A stretch of 64,000 nucleotides of DNA, from contig MGTZ01000060.1 in the NCBI GenBank assembly GCA_001799715.1, forward strand, positions 30,120 to 94,119, in the 5' to 3' direction. This document shows, in pieces, positions 16,665 through 25,100 of this stretch. Each line of letters begins with the position of its first letter. Position 1 is the first letter of the stretch. This stretch comes from Elusimicrobia bacterium GWB2_63_16 (GTDB lineage: Bacteria; Elusimicrobiota; Elusimicrobia; Elusimicrobiales; UBA9959). The notes under the pieces were generated by a model. The model was not told the origin of the DNA. It ran no database searches and worked only from the letters and a program-made list of their open reading frames with translations. Both the position numbers and the translations under genes were made by a program.

Positions 16665-18278
16665 ATGACCGAACCCAAAGACCTTTACTCCTGCCTTGCC
16701 AAGACAGCCGAACGGCATCCCGAAGAGACCGCCTACGTCACCGGCGACAAGCACATGTCCTGGCACGAGGTGCTCTATTCCGTGGACCGCGCGGCCGACA
16801 TGTTCTGGCAGCACGGCCTGCGCAAGGGGGACAGGGCGGCCATAGCTCTGCGCAACTCTCCGGAATTCATCATCGCCTACTTCGCCCTCTCCAAGATCGG
16901 AGCGGTGGCGGTGCCGATCAACTACCTGGTCTCCAAGGCCGAAGAACTCTCCTACATCCTCGAGAACTCCTCCTGCAAGGGCGTGGTGACCGAGAAGGAG
17001 TTCATAAAGAACTATCTTAACGTCAAGAAGAACCTGCCGGGCCTGAAGTTCCTGATCTCGGCCGATTTCACCGGCGTGGACGGCGTCCACGACTTCTGGC
17101 ACTCCGTGAAGCACGCCCATTACCATCCGCAGACCCAGAAAGCCGCGGCCGACGAGCACGACCTGGCCACCATCCTTTACACCTCCGGCACCACCGGCCA
17201 CCCCAAAGGCGTGCTGCTGACGCACCACAACATGATAGAGAACTCCAAGGCGGCCATCGCCACCCTGGAGCCCACCAAGAAGGACGTGTTCATGGCGCTG
17301 CTGCCCATGTTCCACACCTTCTCGTGGACCGGCAACGTGATCACCCCGATCCTGCTCGGCTCCAAGACCATGATAGTCAAGAGCATCACCCCGCCCAAGC
17401 CCTGGCTGCAGGCCATGGGCCGCGAGGGCGTGACCATCATGATAGCCGTGCCCCAGATCTACGGCGTGCTGGCCAAGGAGGCCCGCGGCCTCAAGAAGTT
17501 CTTCCTCAAGTTCTGGAGCCTGCGCAAGGTGCGCCTGTGCCTGTCCGGCGCGGCCCCGCTCAACCGCACCATCACGGACCACTTCCACAAGGCCTTCGGC
17601 CTGCACATCCTCGAGGGCTACGGCCTGACGGAAACCAGCCCGGTGGTGACCATAGTGCCGCCCAGGTCGCGCAAGCACGGCTCGGTGGGCAAGGCCATCC
17701 CCGGCGTCAAGATCCGCATCGTCGACGAGCAGGGCAACCACCTCAAGCACGGCGAGGAAGGCGAGATCTGCGTGATGGGTCCCAACATCACCCGCGGCTA
17801 CCACGGCAACGAGACCGCCACCCGCGAGCTGTTCACGCAGGACGGCTGGCTCAAGACCGGCGACATCGGCGTGCTCGACACCGACGGCTTCCTGTTCATC
17901 CGCGACCGCAAGAAGGACATGGTCATCGTGAAGGGCCTCAAGGTGTTCCCGGCCCAGATCGAGCACTCCATCAACACCCATCCCAAGGTGCTGGAGAACG
18001 CCGTGATCGGCATCCCCGACGGCAGCGGCAACGAGACGATGAAATGCTTCGTCGTGGCCCGCTCCGACGTGGATCTGGAAAAGTCCGAGATCATGAAGTT
18101 CATCAAGGAGAACTTCGACGCGTACAAGCGCCCGCGCGAGGTGGAAGTGGTCAGCGCCCTGCCCAAGAACGCCCTGCAGAAGGTGCTTAAGCGCGAGCTG
18201 CTCCGCAAAGAGCTCGAGAAGCGGGCCAAGGCCTCGGCCGACGCCATAGTGGAAAAAGCGCAGCAGGCCGCCCGCTGA
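16665..18278 (+). CDS. fadD: Long-chain fatty-acid--CoA ligase (AMP-binding family)
   Basis: The 537-residue product has the full adenylate-forming fold. The P-loop is 'ILYTSGTTGHPKG' (about residue 170), the adenine motif is 'GYGLTETSP' (about 320), 'GWLKTGDIG' is in the hinge-proximal region, and the C-terminal domain carries the catalytic Lys in 'LPKNALQKVLKR'. It activates a carboxylic acid with ATP and transfers it to CoA; length and motifs match bacterial long-chain ligases, but substrate chain length cannot be read. A good ribosome site (CCGGAGG) precedes the ATG. It is followed after 25 bases by the CCA-type nucleotidyltransferase, an unrelated function. Confidence 0.88.
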   Translation: MTEPKDLYSCLAKTAERHPEETAYVTGDKHMSWHEVLYSVDRAADMFWQHGLRKGDRAAIALRNSPEFIIAYFALSKIGAVAVPINYLVSKAEELSYILENSSCKGVVTEKEFIKNYLNVKKNLPGLKFLISADFTGVDGVHDFWHSVKHAHYHPQTQKAAADEHDLATILYTSGTTGHPKGVLLTHHNMIENSKAAIATLEPTKKDVFMALLPMFHTFSWTGNVITPILLGSKTMIVKSITPPKPWLQAMGREGVTIMIAVPQIYGVLAKEARGLKKFFLKFWSLRKVRLCLSGAAPLNRTITDHFHKAFGLHILEGYGLTETSPVVTIVPPRSRKHGSVGKAIPGVKIRIVDEQGNHLKHGEEGEICVMGPNITRGYHGNETATRELFTQDGWLKTGDIGVLDTDGFLFIRDRKKDMVIVKGLKVFPAQIEHSINTHPKVLENAVIGIPDGSGNETMKCFVVARSDVDLEKSEIMKFIKENFDAYKRPREVEVVSALPKNALQKVLKRELLRKELEKRAKASADAIVEKAQQAAR

Positions 18279-18303
18279 CGGCGGCCGCGGCGGTAAGGCA
18301 ACG

Positions 18304-19785
18304 ATGGACTTAACAGCCGCGGTAACCGGCGTTTTCAAGGAAGCCTACCTGGTGGGCGGCGCCCTGCGCGACGCCCTCCTCAACCGTCCCTTCAAAGACA
18401 TAGACGTGGCCGTGCCGCCCTCGCCCGACTTCGAGGCCCGGTTGCGGCGCCTCGCCGCGCGCCTGGGCGCGGCGGCTTTCCCGCTCGACGAGGAGAACCA
18501 GGTCTGGCGCCTGACGCAGCGCGCCGCTCCCCGCGCCCAGGTGGACATCATGCCCTTCGTGGGCGGCACGCTGGCCTCCGATCTGCGCCGCCGCGACTTC
18601 ACCGTGAACGCCCTGGCCCTGCGCCTGGCCCCCGGCGTTAAGATCCTCGCCCGCGCCAAAACCGGCGACTTCGTTTTCAAGCCCGCCAAAGCCGCCGTGA
18701 TAGACCACGCGGGCGGGCTCAAGGACCTCGCCGCCAAAAAGCTGCGCCCCGTCACCCCCGCTATTTTCACCGAAGACCCGGTGCGCCTGATGCGCGCCTA
18801 CCGCCTGGCCGCGGGCCTCGGCTTCGAGCTGACCCCCGACGCGGTGAAGGGCGTCAAAAAGCACGCCGCCCTGATCGCCAAGCCGGCGCAGGAACGCGTG
18901 CGCGAAGAGCTGATGCGGCTCCTGGAAAGCCCCGAGTCCCATAAATGGCTGGCCCTCATGCACAAGCACGGCCTGCTGACCGCCCTGTTCCCCGAACTGG
19001 CGGCGCAGGAACGCTGCGCCACAGGCTACTACGGCAAGGGCGGCGTGCTCACGCACACGCTGCGCGTGGTGGAGCGCGCCGACGAACTTTACCGGGACCT
19101 GCCGGCCTGGCTGCCGGCCTGGAAGAAGGCGGGGGACCTGCTGCCGCCGGCGCGGCTGCTGCGCTTCGCGGCCCTGCTGCACGACATCGCCAAGCCCCCG
19201 AAAGCGGCCATGGTCAACGGCCGGCTGCGCTTTTTCGGCCACGAGGAATTCGGCGCCGTGATGGCGGAGAAAGAGATGGAGCGCCTGCGCTTCTCGCGCG
19301 ACGAGATCCGCCTGGTCTGCGCCGTCATCGGCGCCCACCTGCGCCCCGGCAATCTGGCCGCCAACGATTCCATTTCAGACAGGGCCATGTTCCGCTTCTT
19401 CAGGGCCATGGGCCAGTACACCGTGCCGCTGCTCGCCCTCTCCTGGGCCGACCATGCCAGCTATGTCACGGCCGAACAGTTGGGCCGCATGCGCAAGCGG
19501 CTGCAGCAGCCGCCGGCCCCGCTGCCGCCCGGCCTGCCCTACAATTCACCTAAAAAGACGCTGCGCTACATGCAGGTGCTCAACCAGCTCTTCAACGTCT
19601 ACGTAAAGAAAAGCCTCAAGCTGGGCGCCGCCCGCCTGCTGGACGGCAACGACGTCATCAAGACGCTGAAGATCAAAGAGGGCCCCCGCATAGGCGAGCT
19701 GCTGGAGAAGGTGCAGCTGCTGCAGTTCGAGGGCAAGGTGAAGACCCGCGACCAGGCCCTCAAAGCGCTGAAGGGAATGAAGTAG
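18304..19785 (+). CDS. CCA-adding/poly(A) polymerase-type tRNA nucleotidyltransferase with HD domain
   Basis: The 493-residue product begins with the class II nucleotidyltransferase core: 'YLVGGALRDALLNRP' then 'DIDVAV' supplies the metal-binding acids, and 'RRRDFTVNALAL' is the next family motif. A neck domain follows with 'EDPVRLMRAYRLAA'. A C-terminal HD phosphohydrolase domain (about 240-400) has 'GGVLTHTLRVVE' and 'LLHDIAKPPK'. The family adds CCA to tRNA 3' ends. The only tRNA in the window (Gly, 21271) does not encode CCA, so such an enzyme is needed. Poly(A) polymerase cannot be excluded from sequence alone. A strong terminator follows. Confidence 0.85.
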   Translation: MDLTAAVTGVFKEAYLVGGALRDALLNRPFKDIDVAVPPSPDFEARLRRLAARLGAAAFPLDEENQVWRLTQRAAPRAQVDIMPFVGGTLASDLRRRDFTVNALALRLAPGVKILARAKTGDFVFKPAKAAVIDHAGGLKDLAAKKLRPVTPAIFTEDPVRLMRAYRLAAGLGFELTPDAVKGVKKHAALIAKPAQERVREELMRLLESPESHKWLALMHKHGLLTALFPELAAQERCATGYYGKGGVLTHTLRVVERADELYRDLPAWLPAWKKAGDLLPPARLLRFAALLHDIAKPPKAAMVNGRLRFFGHEEFGAVMAEKEMERLRFSRDEIRLVCAVIGAHLRPGNLAANDSISDRAMFRFFRAMGQYTVPLLALSWADHASYVTAEQLGRMRKRLQQPPAPLPPGLPYNSPKKTLRYMQVLNQLFNVYVKKSLKLGAARLLDGNDVIKTLKIKEGPRIGELLEKVQLLQFEGKVKTRDQALKALKGMK

Positions 19786-19812
19786 CGTACCGGCCCCCCT
19801 GCGCCCCGGCCC

Positions 19813-19844
19813 AAAGGTCCTACGGCAGCGTAGGACCTTTTCTT
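19813..19844 (+). terminator. Rho-independent terminator
   Basis: A perfect 12-base stem, AAAGGTCCTACG / CGTAGGACCTTT (19813-19824 with 19829-19840), has a GCAG loop and continues into TTTTCTT. It ends the ligase/nucleotidyltransferase unit. Confidence 0.88.
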
Positions 19845-19925
19845 ATTTATATGGGCCCCCATGGCCCGTGCCGCGCACGGTTCTTAAAGCTAGACTATAG
19901 GTGTAAGGGACGAGGAGATAAAACC

Positions 19926-20543
19926 ATGAAATTCAAATTCGCGCTTTCCGCAGGCCTGGTGTTCATAACCGGAATGGGTTTGGCTTTCGCCGGCACCGCC
20001 GTCCCCGCGCAGCCCTCGCAGGCCTCGGTACAGGAAGACGCGAAAACCAGGGAATTCAAGGATATCCTGGTCAAGCTCGTCCGCCAGGACGAGTATCTCG
20101 ACGAGGCCATCGAGATCCTCGACACCGCCTCCGGCCGCCCCTCGCAGGAGGACCTCGCCGCCGTCGGCGTCAGCCTGAAAGCCATCGCCAAGAACCTCCG
20201 CCACGTCTCCGCCCTCAACAAGGCCGAGTTCGCCGCCATACAGCCCGGCTCCGATCTTTCCCGGTACACCAACACCATACTCAGCTACAGCCGCAAAGTG
20301 GACCGCAAGTCCGTGCAGGTAGGCACGCTGATAGCGCAGCTGGCCGCCAAGAACAAGAAAGCCGCCATGCGCGACGCCGTCACCTCCAGGAAGGGCGGCA
20401 AGAAAGCGCGCGGCCGGCAGCTCACCGAAGTGCTGGCGGAACAGCGCTCCATGGCCCGCCTCGCCGCCGACGCCCGGGCCCTGCGCGGCGCCTCGCGCGA
20501 CCTCAGCGCCACCAGCAAGTGGCTGTACATCGCTTCCAAGTAA
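19926..20543 (+). CDS. Secreted helical protein of unknown function
   Basis: I chose the ATG at 19926 because it follows a ribosome site (GAGGAGATAAAACC) and starts a clean signal peptide ('MKFKFALSAGLVFITGMG', cleavage near 'AFAG'). The open frame extends further upstream, but without such signals. The mature part (~180 residues) is predicted mostly helical, with many Arg/Lys, Asp and Ala, and ends in a basic tail ('KGGKKARGRQL'). No domain is recognised. It stands alone between two terminators. A TAGACTAT sequence about 30 bases upstream may be its -10 region; the same 8-mer lies before the Kelch gene at 22185. Confidence 0.65.
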   Translation: MKFKFALSAGLVFITGMGLAFAGTAVPAQPSQASVQEDAKTREFKDILVKLVRQDEYLDEAIEILDTASGRPSQEDLAAVGVSLKAIAKNLRHVSALNKAEFAAIQPGSDLSRYTNTILSYSRKVDRKSVQVGTLIAQLAAKNKKAAMRDAVTSRKGGKKARGRQLTEVLAEQRSMARLAADARALRGASRDLSATSKWLYIASK

Positions 20544-20561
20544 ACCGGGCTTGCGCCCGCG

Positions 20562-20595
20562 AAGATCCTCCGCCCCGGCGGGGGATCTTTTTTTT
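20562..20595 (+). terminator. Rho-independent terminator
   Basis: AAGATCC (20562-20568) pairs with GGATCTT (20583-20589) around a GC-rich inner region, followed by a run of eight T in all. It closes the unit of the helical secreted protein. Confidence 0.85.
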
Positions 20596-20643
20596 GGCGG
20601 CCTAATGCGCCCCCGGGGAATAAAATTGTAAAATTACCGTATC

Positions 20644-21198
20644 ATGAAAGACCCGATCGAATCGGCGGCGCTGCAGATCCTCAAAGCCCTGGGCGAAAAC
20701 CCAGCCAGGGAAGGCCTGAAAAAAACCCCGCTGCGCGTGGCCCGCGCTTTCCGGGAGATCACCGCCGGCTACGGCGCGGACATGGACAAGGTTTTCAACG
20801 GCGCCTTCTTTAAGGCCGACTACCGCGAGATGGTGATAGTAAAGGACATCGCTTTCTATTCGCTCTGCGAGCATCATATGCTGCCCTTCTTCGGCAAGGC
20901 CCACGTCGCCTACATCCCCAACGGCCGCATAGTAGGCCTGTCCAAGATCCCGCGCCTGGTAGAGGCTTTCGCCCGCCGGCTGCAGGTGCAGGAGCGCCTG
21001 ACCGAGGAGGTCGCCCGCACGCTGTTCAAGCATCTCAAGCCCCGCGGGGTGGGGGTGGTCATGGAGGCCGAACACCTCTGCGTGAGCATGCGGGGGGTGA
21101 AGAACGAAACCTCTTTCGCCACCACCAGCGCCATGCTGGGCAGCTTCCAGACCGACAGCCGCGTGCGGCAGGAATTCCTGGACCTCATAAAGAGATAA
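20644..21198 (+). CDS. folE: GTP cyclohydrolase I
   Basis: The 184-residue product matches FolE in length and motifs. It catalyses GTP to 7,8-dihydroneopterin triphosphate, the first step of folate/pterin synthesis. Zinc ligands are visible: Cys75 and His78 in 'SLCEHHMLPFFGKAHVAYIP', and Cys146 in 'EHLCVSMRGV'. 'GLSKIPRLVEAFARRLQVQE' and 'TTSAMLGSF' are further family signatures. The ATG has no ribosome site; an AT-rich TAAAAT (20629-20634) lies 10 bases upstream, so the mRNA may be nearly leaderless. No other folate gene is adjacent. Confidence 0.95.
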   Translation: MKDPIESAALQILKALGENPAREGLKKTPLRVARAFREITAGYGADMDKVFNGAFFKADYREMVIVKDIAFYSLCEHHMLPFFGKAHVAYIPNGRIVGLSKIPRLVEAFARRLQVQERLTEEVARTLFKHLKPRGVGVVMEAEHLCVSMRGVKNETSFATTSAMLGSFQTDSRVRQEFLDLIKR

Positions 21199-21206
21199 TA
21201 ATAATA

Positions 21207-21245
21207 TTGAAAACGATACCCGTTTTAAGTAGAATTTACGGGTAT
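21207..21245 (+). promoter_or_regulatory. Promoter of tRNA-Gly with an inverted repeat around the -10
   Basis: TTGAAA (21207-21212), a 17-base spacer and TAGAAT (21230-21235) form a good sigma-70-type promoter about 36 bases before the tRNA. ATACCCGT (21216-21223) and its complement ACGGGTAT (21238-21245) flank the -10, suggesting an operator. The GATACCCGTTT part recurs in the promoter at 42306. Confidence 0.7.
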
Positions 21246-21270
21246 TCGCAGGGCGGTTCTTTATATATAC

Positions 21271-21341
21271 GCGGGTGTAGTTCAATGGTAGAACGAGTGC
21301 TTCCCAAGCATTAGACGTGGGTTCGATTCCCATCACCCGCT
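21271..21341 (+). tRNA. tRNA-Gly (anticodon CCC)
   Basis: The cloverleaf is complete. The acceptor stem is GCGGGTG/CACCCGC with U as discriminator base, the D arm contains TTCAATGGTAGAA, the anticodon stem is AGTGC/GCATT with loop TTCCCAA (anticodon CCC), and the T arm contains GTGGGTTCGATTCCCAT. CCA is not encoded. It reads GGG codons. Confidence 0.95.
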
Positions 21342-21624
21342 TTTGAATTTGCTCAAGGCAACAGACTGTTCGCTGAGGTTGGCCGTTATCGATTAGCGTC
21401 CCAAAAGCGGGTGATGGGAATTTCCTTATGGGGAAGCTCGCTGACGCTCGCAGGTCACCCGCTATAGTCTCAGAGAGTTCCGGTGTGGCTGGTTGTTGCC
21501 GGTTAGCGCCCCAAAAGCGGGGGATGGGGGGAGTTAAGAGGAGAGTGCTGTTACCCGGTTTGATTTTGCGGGTGTTTGGTTGAAGCTTTAGCGACTAACT
21601 TTCAGCACCGTTCCGGAATTACCT
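21342..21624. repeat. Gene-free stretch after tRNA-Gly with two direct repeats carrying an inverted tRNA 3' end
   Basis: No convincing gene is present. Two related blocks lie exactly 110 bases apart: 21391-21420 and 21501-21530. Both contain TTAGCG.CCCAAAAGCGGG followed by TGATGGG or GGATGGG. AAAGCGGGTGATGGGAA (21404-21420) is the exact reverse complement of the tRNA-Gly 3' end (T arm and acceptor). A further TCACCCGCT (21455-21463) can pair with AGCGGGTGA (21406-21414). This resembles the scar of repeated integration or rearrangement at a tRNA 3' end; no integrase is present. Confidence 0.6.
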
Positions 21625-22125
21625 ATGACAAAATCCAAGAACTTCTGGGCGGCCTCGGCGCTAGTCAGCCTGGCCGTCATGGTTTTCGCCGCGTATTCCA
21701 TATACGGGCGCGTCTCGGCGCATCTCCCCGGGGAAACTCTCGAAGTGCACCCGGTGCCCATGCCCCCGCCGCAGGAAGAAGCCGGCGAGGAAGAGACCGT
21801 GGAAAGCGCCGGAACCGCGGCCGCGGCCAAGCCCGAAGAACCCGCCCAGCAGCCCGCCGCCGGTGACAAGGACGAAGCCGGCAAGGTAAAGGCGGTCAAG
21901 ACCGTCTTCGAGTACAAGGACGCCAAGGCCAAGTCCGTAAAGCTGGCCGGCAGCTTCACCTCCTGGAAGGCCAAGCCGATGACCAAGAAGAACGGCGTCT
22001 GGAAGGCAGAGGTCTATATACTGCCCGGCAACTACCCGTACCACTTCACCGTGGACGGCAAGAAGAAACTGGACCCGGGCAAACCCAAGGCGCCCACCGG
22101 GGACTCCCTGGTGATGGTGGAATAG
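21625..22125 (+). CDS. Membrane-anchored protein with C-terminal AMPK-type glycogen-binding (CBM48-like) domain
   Basis: The 166-residue product has one N-terminal membrane helix (about 8-28), a Pro/Glu/Ala-rich linker (about 40-90) and an AMPK1_CBM-like domain (about 92-166). The family pattern is visible: 'VKLAGSFTSWKAKPM', 'NGVWKAEVYILPGNYPYHF', 'VDGKKKLDP'. These domains bind alpha-glucans such as glycogen or serve as Ig-like interaction modules. The topology would place the domain outside the cytoplasm, which is odd for glycogen binding. It stands alone between the tRNA scar and the Kelch gene, and the start lacks a strong ribosome site. Confidence 0.7.
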   Translation: MTKSKNFWAASALVSLAVMVFAAYSIYGRVSAHLPGETLEVHPVPMPPPQEEAGEEETVESAGTAAAAKPEEPAQQPAAGDKDEAGKVKAVKTVFEYKDAKAKSVKLAGSFTSWKAKPMTKKNGVWKAEVYILPGNYPYHFTVDGKKKLDPGKPKAPTGDSLVMVE

Positions 22126-22132
22126 CCGTTTT

Positions 22133-22158
22133 TTTGTTAACAAACCTGTAACAGGTTT
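22133..22158. promoter_or_regulatory. Two overlapping dyads upstream of the Kelch gene
   Basis: TTTGTTAACAAA (22133-22144) is a perfect palindrome. It overlaps AAACCTGT-A-ACAGGTTT (22142-22158), a perfect 8-base dyad. They lie 27-52 bases before the ATG at 22185 and just upstream of a possible -10 (TAGACTAT, 22163-22170). The second could also act as a weak hairpin. An operator role is inference. Confidence 0.4.
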
Positions 22159-22184
22159 CTGATAGACTATCCCCGGACGCTTTT

Positions 22185-25100
22185 ATGGATTTCAGAAAAG
22201 TCCTCTTCCTCTCTCTGCTGGCTCCCGCGCTTTTAGCGCCGGGCGCCTCCGCCGTTCCACTGGTGACCCGCCACTCCCATACCACCACGCTGCTGGCCGA
22301 CGGCAATATCCTGGTGACGGGGGGAGGCACCACCGCCGGAGCTTTCACCGGCAGCGCCCAGTCCTACGACATGGCCGCCAATACTTTCGTGGACTGGAAC
22401 GCCCTGGACACGGCCAGGTCCTCCCACACCGCCACGCTGCTCTCCGACGGCCGCGTGCTGATAGCCGGCGGCTTTACCGGCGCCGCCGCCTTCACCGCCT
22501 CGCTCGAGATCTGCAACCCGATCACGCGGATCTGCTCCGCCACAGGCATGCCTTCTCTTTCCGTAGCCAGGGCCAACCACACGGCCACCCTGCTCTCCAA
22601 CGGTCCCAATGCCGGTAAAGTGCTGATCTGCGGCGGCCAGACCGCCACTAACGCCGGCACGGCCAGTTGCGACTTTTTCAATCCCGCCGACAATACCATA
22701 GACACCAGCGCCGGCGACTTGGTCAACGATCCCGTCATGCCCAACCTCGCCGGCCATGCCGCGACATTGCTGCGCGGCGGCCGCGTTTTCGTCACCGGCG
22801 GCAAGCGCTGGACCGGCGCCGCCTGGGAGTATGCGTCGGAGAACATGATGTACGACCCCCAGACCAATGTCTGGACCCCGGTCGAGGGCCTGAACCAGGG
22901 CCGCACCGGCCATACGGCCACCGTGCTCAATAACGGCAAGATCATGATAGCCGGCGGCTACAACGGCAGCAACTGGCTCTATTGCCAGGCCTCGGACCCC
23001 GCCAGTCTCGAAGACGAGTGCTGGCATATCAGATACAGCGGCGACCCGGCGGTGCTGGCGCAGGACGCCGGCACTCACGGTTTCGTGGACGGCGCCGAGT
23101 TCTTCGACCAGAACGGCGGCCGCACCGTAATACAGGAAGAGACCTACGGCGAAATGCCCTACCGCGCTGGCTGGCATGCCGCCACGCTCAACACCAGCGG
23201 CAGGGTCGCGCTGTCAGGCGGCATGGGCAATATCGTGCCCACCTTTATCAACGTCACTCCCACGCTGGAGGACACCTCCGACATCAGAGTGGCGCGCACG
23301 GGCAATAACACCGGCACCATAGTGAGCGGCTCCAGCATCATAGATTTCCGGCTCAAATTCGACCTCTCGCGCCCGGTCAGCGGCCGCCTTACCGACGCCG
23401 ATTTCTTCATCTCCCCGGCCGCGGATCCTGACCAGCCTTCTTTCGTAGTGGAAAGCGCCAAGTTCTTCCTGGGATCGGCCAACGCCATCCTGGACGGCAA
23501 ACCCGTGGGCCTGATGCTCGGCAGCTCCAACGACGGCTACAAGCCCGGGGACTTTGACAGCATAGTGAGACTGAACAACCCCGCCGGTTTCGTCGAGTTC
23601 GAAACCGAGACCGCGGAGGAGGAAGGCAGCGCCGCCTCCGTCTCCAACGTCACGTTCAGCAATAGTCCGCTGGGGGCGGGCGCGGAGTCCAACGTTACCG
23701 CCGGCACGCTGACCCTCCCTCTCAGCATAGATTTCCCTAATACCTACAGGTCGGCCGTGATCACCGCCGTAGCCACGCTCGAGTCCGGCGCCATGGAGGA
23801 CGGCTTGGGCCAATACAGCATCACCCTCAATGAGGGCGCCACCTCAGGCCAGTTCGCGCTGAACCAGGTGGGCGCCTGCGACGACCTGGTAGAGAAGACC
23901 TGCCCTTTCACCGGCACGGTGGTCTTTACCGGCCTCACCGGTTCCATAGTCAACCTGACCACGCTGGAAGAGGCCAACACTTTTTACAGCGTCCTCAGCA
24001 CTACCGGCGACGTCACCAGCGTTTCGATGGAGATCTCGTTTACGGCCGACCGGGTCACCGTGGAGGACAGGGAGCCCTCCTATTCCTTCTCGCAGTCCAC
24101 CGTGGTGGTACGTTCCATGCTCTTCAGCAACAGGCTGGAGTACACGCCCGCCAAGAACGAGTGGGAAGCACTGGCCGACGACAAGGACTCCGACACGCTG
24201 TCGCAGCCCGTCTTCAACCATACCGCCCTGCTCACGCCCGCCGCCGACACCCTGCTGCTGGGCGGCCAGAACTGCGAAGATTCACCCGCCGCCGACTGCC
24301 TCCGGGACGTCATGAACTTCAGCCCCGCCACGGCGACCACCGCCATCATCCCGGTCTACGCCGGGGGGACCGGCGGCGAGCCGGCCGATCTGCAGACCGG
24401 CAAGAACCTGGCCACCAAGCGCGCCTTCCATACCAGCACGCTGCTGCCCACGGGCCATATCCTCACCTGCGGCGGTTCCGACGGCGCCAAGCCGCTGTCG
24501 AGCTGCGAACTTATGGACCCGGTCAGCAAGGCCTGGACCGCCACAGGCGCCATGACCCTGCCCCGCGCCAAGCACACCGCCACACTGCTGCCCAACGGCC
24601 TCGTGCTGGTGACCGGCGGTATAACACCCTGGGGCGTGGCCATAAGCTCGGCCGAGATCTTCTACCCCGACACCCAGCGCTGGGTGCCCACCTCCTCCAT
24701 GGCTTCGGCCAGGCAGCTGCATACGGCCACGCTGATGCCGGACGGCAACGTGCTGGTGGCCGGCGGCGCCGTTCCCGGAAATTATTCCAATTCGGCTGAA
24801 ATATTCATAGCCTCCACCTCCTACTGGGTGGCGGGCGGCAACATGGCCGAGCGCAGGTCGGAGCATACGGCCACGCTGCTCAAGAACGGCAACGTGCTGC
24901 TGGCCGGCGGCAGAAACGCCACCGGGCCCCTGAATTCCGCGGAGATCTATAACTATACCGCCCGCACCTCCGCGGCCACCGGGAACATGTCCTCGGCACG
25001 CGTCGCCCACACCGCGGTGCAGCTGCGCGACGGCAACGTGCTGGCCATAGGCGGCAGCAACGGCGCCGACAGCCTCAAGTCTTCGGACCTCTTCAACGGG

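Noticed and set aside
21576-21866. Short + strand frame overlapping the glycogen-binding-domain gene
   Set aside because: It runs in another frame of the real gene and has an Arg/Gly/Ala-rich shadow composition.
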